Positions 42,103-51,100 of a stretch of DNA of 64,000 nt are shown here, piece after piece. Positions within the stretch are counted from its first letter, which is position 1. Each line of letters starts with the position of its first letter. Location: assembly GCF_932274485.2 (NCBI RefSeq), contig NC_065886.2, forward strand, positions 46,921,501 to 46,985,500, written 5' to 3'. This DNA comes from Patella vulgata (lineage: Eukaryota > Mollusca > Gastropoda > Patellidae). The position numbers and the translations under genes were made by a program. The notes under the pieces were generated by a model. That model did no database searches. It saw only the letters and a list, made by a program, of their open reading frames with translations, and was not told the origin of the DNA.

Positions 42103-45100
42103 CTAAAATATTAAAATCCATTCACAAGAATTAATTCATAATGTTTTAATAAGTTACTTGTTTGGGGAATAAAGTAAGTTAAATTTTTGGGGTAAGTTAT
42201 TTTAATGTAATCAATATTATCATGGGATCTCTGTCTTTTGTCTGATCTGAAGAACTATACATGGTTACATGCCCAGCCCTCCATCCTGCACCACTGACAA
42301 TGGGGAAACCATGCGGGAAAATTCTGATTAGCAAGCCAGCGTCTAACTCAATGTGCTATCTTACTCAATGTGCTGTCGCATTTAATTAAGTTAAATGGTC
42401 CAAATGATTATTTATATCTTTCTCACTAGCTAGGCAAAATTTTATATTAAAGATTAGATAATAATATGTGTTTATCATTTGTGATTGGTTCGAGTATATT
42501 GACAAACCATAACGTTACAAACCTTGATGTTTTTATATTTTATACTATATTTTACTATAAACATCAGACTTTTTTTTATCAATGTAAACTGGTAGTGTGC
42601 TAATTGTGTACATTTAAACAGATCAAACTAAAATTCTATTTGTTTCGTCTTTACGTTTCTGATTTTCTAAATTACAAATTATATAGCATAATATTAAACA
42701 TACATTATGCAAGAGCTAAATCTGTCTAAATCTGCCTAAATCTGCCTTTTGCAAGTCTTTATTTAGGCTTCAGATGTTATACGAATGATTAATTAGACCT
42801 TTATTTACATGACAAGCCAAAAATCAACTCTGTAGACCCACGGATGGTTTGGATACAGCTTGGATTTAAACAGTCGTCCATTTGAAATTAAATCAAGAAA
42901 TGGTCGACCAAGCCAACGTTTGCCATTAGTCACTGACGTCACTACCGGAAGCTGGTGATGAAAGGCCTACAAGGCGAGGGTACTATAGCCATTGAGAATG
43001 TTACTTGATAATCGAGAATATGTGGGTGGAGTTATCGTCTGTCAATCAAATGGTTGACAATTCTCGTAGACGGTGCAGACACAGTTGATGCCTATTTCTA
43101 GTCCGAATTTCCAACAGTGACAACTACGTTCAGAATAAAGTAATTTGACTGAAATTTTCAATATTTTCTTTTTTTATCATCTATTTTTGGATTATCATAG
43201 CAAGAATGGCCAACTCTTTATTAAACTCTTAACTAATATATCTTTAAGTAGATTATGAGTGAGTTTATACACAGATCAGTGAAAGATGTCTTGGTGTGAT
43301 TTAAACAGCCGCATTGGCTAAACTGCCTTGATCCCTAATGTGACAATCAAAGCACACAATGATAAATTTAGAAATTATGCTTATACCATGATAGGCCAAA
43401 TCATTAGAAGAAATTATAATATCTGAAAAATTATCCCCAGTTAAAACAAAGCTGATTACAAAACAATAGGTTGAACCTGCAGTAGGTTGTAGCTATGTTA
43501 TATAAGCAATTGATTTATAAGATTAATTATTCTGTACACAATCCATTTCATAGAATCAGAGGGACAATCATTACAACCCCCTCCCACAACACTAGTACAC
43601 TACTACATATTATTACATAAAGTACTACCTTAACGAGATATTTAATTATCAATTACAGGTAAAAATACCTACCATATCTGTGTCGTATATCATTAAGATA
43701 ACCTTTATCAGAATATGGTGCCGAGTCATTATGATTATAATATCTATCATATGTAGTCACTTTATTACCATATGTTGTATTACCATTAGCTTGAGGAACT
43801 GAAGAAAAAACAACAAAAAAATAATCAAGTCATATATTCATCTATTTATCACTGATCGATGAGGAATGCAGGGTCAAGTTAAAATCAAATATCAATGTTA
43901 AAAAAAACACCCTAAAATATTATTGTAAATTGCAAAACACACTTAAATTAAAATAGAATCATTTCCACGGGTTCTACACTAGCTTAACTCTGAAAGGATG
44001 TTTCTACTGATGGCTAGGGATGGAATTGTAAACAATTTTAACAACAAAATCGGTTCAAAATCCTAAAAGAATTTGGTGACTTCACCCCCTGGAGATCCTT
44101 ATATGCTAACAATGCTCATTAGACCCCCAGCTAATGCCCTAAATACACAACCATCATGGTCCCCCTTTCAAATTACATGAACTGTAGTGTTGTGCTAAAT
44201 AATGTTTGTATATACCACATGTAAAGAATATAAATTAAGAGATATCAAAACAAACTCAATTGTTTATCTGTACTTTTAATGACTTTGTTTCCTTGTTTGT
44301 TCTCTTATCACTACAAGGTAACCTGTCAATGACCTAAACAATCATTTGTGTCAACAGTCAAAAAGATAAATTACAATATTATCAACATACTAAGATAAAA
44401 TGTTTACTAGACTTACTTGTGCCATATACTGGTACATATTTATTGTTATTACTACCATACCGTGTTGTAGCCAGTTTTAGACGATCAGGTTGTACTGGAA
44501 CTTTATAAGTAGATCTTTGGAATGAATCTAAAGCGTAACTTGGTTGTCGTAGTAGACCTGGACTAGTTGGAACAATCTCATACCCTACAGAGAATCAAAT
44601 ATATACAATTAGTTCAAATCTGCATATTAAATAAAGATAGAAGTCTTAGTCCTAGGGGCACATTTCTTAAATTTGTTTGAAAACTCTATTCTTAAATTAA
44701 TTGGCAATCCAATTATTATAGTAACAGAGAGATAAACAATATAGAAATATAACAACTTTCAGAGCCTAAACTGTTAGAATTTCTAAATTAATAGCATTTT
44801 CAACAATCAATATGGTTAAAGACTGATTAATGATGACAAATTGTTCTAGCTTGCACTAACCCTTAAAAGGCTCAAATTGACTAATTGATACATTACTAAT
44901 TGCTGTTAAAAATTAATTATTACATAGCATCAACCATCACCTTTCTATCTTAGTGCATGCATTAATCATGTCTTACTTACTACTCATGTGTTTCTCAGTC
45001 AAACAAGCACTCATTTAAGATTAGAGATACAAGCACTCATGCAAATGTAGTTAGAGATTACTTACATGTTACTTAGTACCTCAAGCACTCATCCAGTTTT

Positions 45101-48100
45101 AATTAGAGTTTATTCATGTTACTTACAAACACAAGTGCTCATCCAATTTTTACTAGAGATTACTCACCTGCTACTTAGTAACACAAGCACTCATGCAATT
45201 TTAGTAAGAGATTACTCACCACATGTTACTTAGTAACACAAGTGCTCATGCTACTTTAGTTAGAGATTACTTATATGTAAGTGCTCATCCAACTTTAGTT
45301 AGAGATTACTTACATATTACTAAGTAATACAAGCACCCATCCAGCTTTAGTTAGAGATTACTCATGTTACTTAGTAACACAAGCGCTCATTTGAAAGGTT
45401 ATATTATTATACACAAAGACTTTCCTATAATTTACTACTACTGCAAATCAGACAGTGTACACTTAATCACAGTATTCATTTGTAAAACTAAGAAAGCTTA
45501 AAGTTTGTTCTGAATAATTTACCTTGTGGCATACCAAGATAATCTGACTGATATGTAGATCGGCATAAACGACGATGTATTTCATTTAATTTGGCATCCG
45601 TCACATTTTCTTTAATATAATCTCTTGGTGATGGTTTGGTATTGCCTGGAAATCTCCAAATCAAGAAATCCTTTAAATAAAAACAAAAAATCATTCCATA
45701 AAAGTAATTCCATAAAATGTAAATAATTAATTTAGAATTAATCCTGGTTTTGGCCATTCTTTGCCAATTCTTCAATGCTGATTCAGCAAGAAGGGTCCAT
45801 TTTCTGTTCATTTTGGTTTCATAGTCTTTGGGTTTTAATCCAATATTCAGATTTTCAAATACTGACCTTTGATGGATGGGGTTTGTTATTCCTGGTACCT
45901 GATGCTGAGCCGGTACGATAAATATGATTGGGATTTGGTATTTTTCTGGAATATTCGAAATCGTAATGGGTGTTCTCAGTCCTAGCTTCTGGTGGTGCTA
46001 TATTTGTCCCAGTTGTCATTGGTCTTAAAAAAAGAATAACACAGAGAGTCTTAGTGAGATGTCATCACAAAAGATTAACAGTAAGACACAGAGCAATTCT
46101 TTGGTTGCGGAACACTGCTGTCAACAAATTTAAGTTCAGCAACAGGGTTGTGTTTTCCAACCATTACTTGCATGGTGAATTGTTGGGGCTGCAAGTTAAA
46201 ACAAACTCAGATGCCATTCCAACCATTTTCAGCTTTAGCCATAGAAAGAATAAAAAGTCAGATTCTTTAATTGGAAGTCAAAAAAATTGTTTTGAGCAGT
46301 GAACTATTCTAAAAGTTCATCGACTATTAAACTTCTTGAAAATTAAGATACCCTTTCATAGTAAATTGACTAACAGTCAAAAAATATGTCAATGATGGCT
46401 TGTCAGAATCTAACTTGAACAATCCTAAACAGCAGCCAAATCGAAAATCATTTTTTTTGAGCAATCAGTGAAGACCTGCTAAGAATGCCCCTTTAAGGAT
46501 AGTGCTTAAGAAAGGGAACTCCAAGAATTAAATTCAGGTAACTGCCATTATCTTATGTAAAATGATAAAAACCTTGTTATCAATTGTTTAATACTGTATT
46601 TACATGTTATACATCCTTAAGGTTAATCAAAAGCAAAAGCAAAATACTCACCTTGTTGCTATGGTAATAGGATATTTCTTTGGATAATACTGTTTTTTAT
46701 AAGTCGTGGCATAAGGTGCTTGAAACCCATCCTCACCGCAGGAACCAGTTCGTTCTTGAAAACAATTTTAATATTTACTTCAATGCTTTAATTAATAATA
46801 TGCAGATACATAAAACCACTATAATGAATCTATTCAGAAAATTGTCAATTTGTCACTGAAATGGGAAATTTAAGACTTACAGATGGTAAACTTCTATACA
46901 ATGCAGTATTCACCAGGGCAGTAGCATTTAATGCTGTCAATGTGCTATATTATTAGGCCATACAAAAAATATTTTTTGACAATCCTTATATGGCCTTATG
47001 TACTACAAAATATTTTTTGGGTGTGTATCATGTTTAAACTAGCTCCAAAGAAGAAGAATATGTTCAGTAAACAAAGCTTTTGAAAAATGCTTTAGTTCTA
47101 ACCAATATTATCATTATTTTTCTTTATCATCAACCATATTATCAAACTGAACCGATTTAATAAGATTACCCAAAATAGGCATAGCTGTATAAGGTCTCCT
47201 GGTCCTACTGTCCTCAACATCAACCGAATTCAATGACTCGAAACACCTCTTTCTGTCATCTATTCCAGCTCTCACATAAGCATATTCCAGTTGCTTCTTA
47301 AATCTTGGTCCAAGATTGGTGTAATCAATGTGCTGTAATTGATAATCATTGAATGATGCAATAAAATATAACGTAATAAAGATTGTGATGTTACGTAATT
47401 AATTATCAGTCTGTTATTAGATGCATTATCTTAAGATTTTAGATAAATAACTGGCCATTCTTACTTCTTGCAGTAATATTCAAAAAATATATTGCAAATT
47501 TCAGTCAAATTACTTTAATTAGAGCAAAGTTATGTGTGTTTGACATTTATGGGGCGCCGTTTGTAAAATAATTATTTAATTTTTTTTACAGCAAAAAACA
47601 TTAGATTTAACACCGAATATATATATTTAGATAAATATTAGAACAAAAATGGCATATATGTAAATATAAAAAAATATTGTAGCTAAAAGTCGAGTTTTTA
47701 GTCTATGAAAAACTTTAAATGTTATATCTTGATTTCACATCGCTTAGTTAAATATATAGCTAAATGTGCTGTTTTTCGTAGGTATAAATGCTAAATACTA
47801 AATCACTGCAAAATCTAAATTTAAATATTTAGCTACATATATAAACAACATTTAGCTACATATATAAACAACATTTAGCTAAATATATAAACAACATTTA
47901 GCTAAATATATAAACAACATTTAGCTAAATATATAAACAACATTTAACTAAATATACTATTCAAAAAAAGTAGGGGATATTTGATTTTGGGGGCATAATA
48001 CTAAAATATGCAAATGACTACGAAAAAAGTCACTATAGAACCTAACAGAAGAAACATTTCCAGTTACATGTGACGCCCAAACGCACCAATAGCTACCGCA

Positions 48101-51100
48101 TGGAATGCAGGTGATGCTTGGGATCATCATGGGGGTCCAACCCAAGATTTGCACGACTCTGACTTTGAATGTTACAGTCATTGTGGCATTGAATTCCAGG
48201 GTGGAAACATCAGTTTAATTGTTTTAGTGACCAGAAAACAAATTTTGATATGCGTCGGCTTACCCAAAATGAAAGGTTACGTGCCCTTGGCATGCTACAG
48301 ATCGGCACAACACAGGCGGTTGTGGCGCGGATGATGAATGTTTCTCAGTCTGTCATAAGCAGGCTATGGTCCAGATACCGTGATACACAATCTGTACAGG
48401 ACAGACCACGCTCAGGTCGACCAAGGGCGACAACTCAAGCCCAGGATCGATTTATCCGTACCTTGGCCTTTAGAAATCGTGTCATCACAGCAAATCAGAT
48501 CAGCGCTCGTCTTCAAACAGACACTGGTGTGAGAGTGAGTGGCCAGACGATTCGGAATCGACTGCATAGGGGTCACCTTCGCGCCCGACGTCCTCGCGTG
48601 ATCCCTTGTTTGAGAGATCATCACATTCAGGCAAGACGTCGTTGGTGTAGGGATCGTCAACACTGGGATAATCGACGCTGGAGCAATGTGATGTTTTCAG
48701 ATGAGTCAAGGTTCACTGTTGATTTCTTGGACAGACGTAGGAGGGTGTGGCGTCGTCGAAACGAGCGCTTCCAAGACGTTAACGTCATCAGACATGATCG
48801 ATTTGGGGGTGGTTCTGTTATGGTGTGGGGAGGCATCACTGTTGCTGGAAGAACAGCTTTACATGTTGTTGCAGGGCGTGTTACAGGCCAGTACTACCGG
48901 GACAACATCTTGGCAGTCCATGTTGTGCCGTTCGCACGACGTCATGGCCGCCGTTTCATCTTCCAGGATGACAACGCAAGATGTCACAGGGCCAGGATCG
49001 TTACAGGTTACCTCCAACAACAGAACATCACCACATTACCTTGGCCAGCACTGAGTCCCGACCTCTCCCCCATCGAGCATGTCTGGGACATGCTTGGACA
49101 GAGGTTACGTCAACGTCAACAACGTCCTGCCAATGTCCAAGAACTTGCTGCTGCGTTGCAACAGGAATGGGAAAATCTGGACCAAAATGACCTTAGACGT
49201 CTCATTAGGAGTATGCCACGTCGGATCAATGCTTGTTTGGCAAACAGAGGAGGATTTACCCGTTACTGACTTGGTTGTGATGCTGTGGTAACTTTGCTGT
49301 TTGACCCCGGGTATCATTTTACCCTTATAATGGTCAGTCTGTGCCTTACTTAGTCTAACGATCATTTGGAATAAATCGATGAATGTGAACTTCATTTCAT
49401 TTTGTCATTTGTTTCTTCGTCAGTTTCATTAGGTGACTTTAATAACACTTAAAAATCAAATATCCCCTACTTTTTTTGAATAGTATATATAAACAACATT
49501 CAGCTAAATATATAAACATTTAGCTAAATATATAAACATTTAGCTAAATATATAAACATTTAGCTAAATATATAAACATTTAGCTAAATATATAAACATT
49601 TAGCTAAATATATAAACATTTAGCTAAATATATCAGTATTTAGCTAAATATATAAACATTTAGCTAAATATATAAACATTTAACTAAATATATAAACATT
49701 TAACTAAATATATTTAGCTATATATATATTTAGCTAAATATATAATTATTTAGTTAAATATATAAATATTTAGCTAAATATATAAATATTTAGCTAAATA
49801 TATAAATATTTAGCTAAATATATAAATATTTAGCTAAATATATATTATTTAGCTAAATATTTATATATCATCAAATCTCTTGTTTTGGTCTTAATATTCA
49901 ATGCTAAATGTTAAATATGAAAATAGAGACAAATCAAGAAATATTTATATATATTATGTTAAATATTGAGTTTTTGTTGTATTTTTAGTTTAGATATTAA
50001 AAGTGAAAAATTTGCACAAAAGTCGATATTTAACTATATATATAAATTTAAATTAAATCTAGTGTTTTTTGCTATATAAAAAGCTAAATAATTAATTTTC
50101 AAACGGCGCCCCATAGACATTTCGACAATATAGTAGCGATTGTCTAGTACCACTACTACAATAATATTATCAGTTACCCATTTTATATTTAAATTGTTAA
50201 ATGGCAAGAGGGTCTAATATTAAAAAAATCTAAGCCAAGCATTGGCCTTGCGAAAAGATTATATGTGTGTCATGTGAATAAATATCTAAATAATATTAAC
50301 ATTAATAATTTATAGAACATTTGAAGCAAGGACCTGCAACAGACAGATTTAGCTCTTCATAATGTATCTTTAAGTAGACAAATAAAGATTATTTTATACT
50401 GAAATAAGACGTTCAGTTTAGATATTTAAATTAGCTGGATAGAAAAAACCCCAACAGATTTATTTTGTCATCGACATCGGAAACACAAAAAAGGTTGAAG
50501 AGATAACCAGCTTAAGAAGCTCTTTTGGAAGAAATTATTTCCCCAGGGCCCTTGTGTTTTGTCCTTTAACTGCTCAAATTTCTGGCTCCAGCAAAGGCAC
50601 ATCTAACTTTTGAGGAAATTGATAGTATCTCAACATGGAGTAAGGTATTTGATAAATGAAATGAAATGGGGGTTTAACGTCCTACTGTTCTGCAAAGACT
50701 GACCTAATGAAGATGGCATACGCAATACAGTGGGTTATGAGGGAAATTTTGCCTGGACAGCAACACTTCGAATTCCAACTGTCAAGTGTTCTTTTACGTG
50801 CATGTCAATGTAAGCTTATGTACAGGACATCGATTTCATCCCATCCAAACAAGGGAGAACCACACCGGAAAATCCAAATGAACTTTCTTGGTCAACACAG
50901 GAATCAAACACAGGACCTTCACGTTAGCAAGCCAACATCTTACTCACTGAGTCACCCTATATGACAGATGTAACCATAAACAACAAACTCTGGTAGTGGC
51001 TGTCAGAACAATTAAACTGGTTCTGCTTATCAATATTACTTATATTTATATAGTCTGTGTGAAAGCTTAGCACAACATGTAGCCATTGGAACAGTATACA

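Larger units (their letters stand above)
47550..50113. mobile_element. TIR element with internal minisatellite, split by Tc1/mariner
   Basis: Left end TGGGGCGCCGTTTGTAAAAT (47550) and right end GAAAATTAAT-type arm closing CAAACGGCGCCCCA (50113) are inverted repeats of about 70 bp with TA on both sides (47548-47549, 50114-50115). Subtracting the mariner leaves about 1.04 kb, much of it TTTAGCTAAATA minisatellite. No coding sequence of its own. TA duplication suggests a Tc1/mariner-mobilised or related MITE. Confidence 0.8.

Noticed and set aside
49484-49860. CRISPR-like array of 20-bp repeats
   Set aside because: Direct tandem units without unique spacers, in a eukaryotic intron and inside a transposon.
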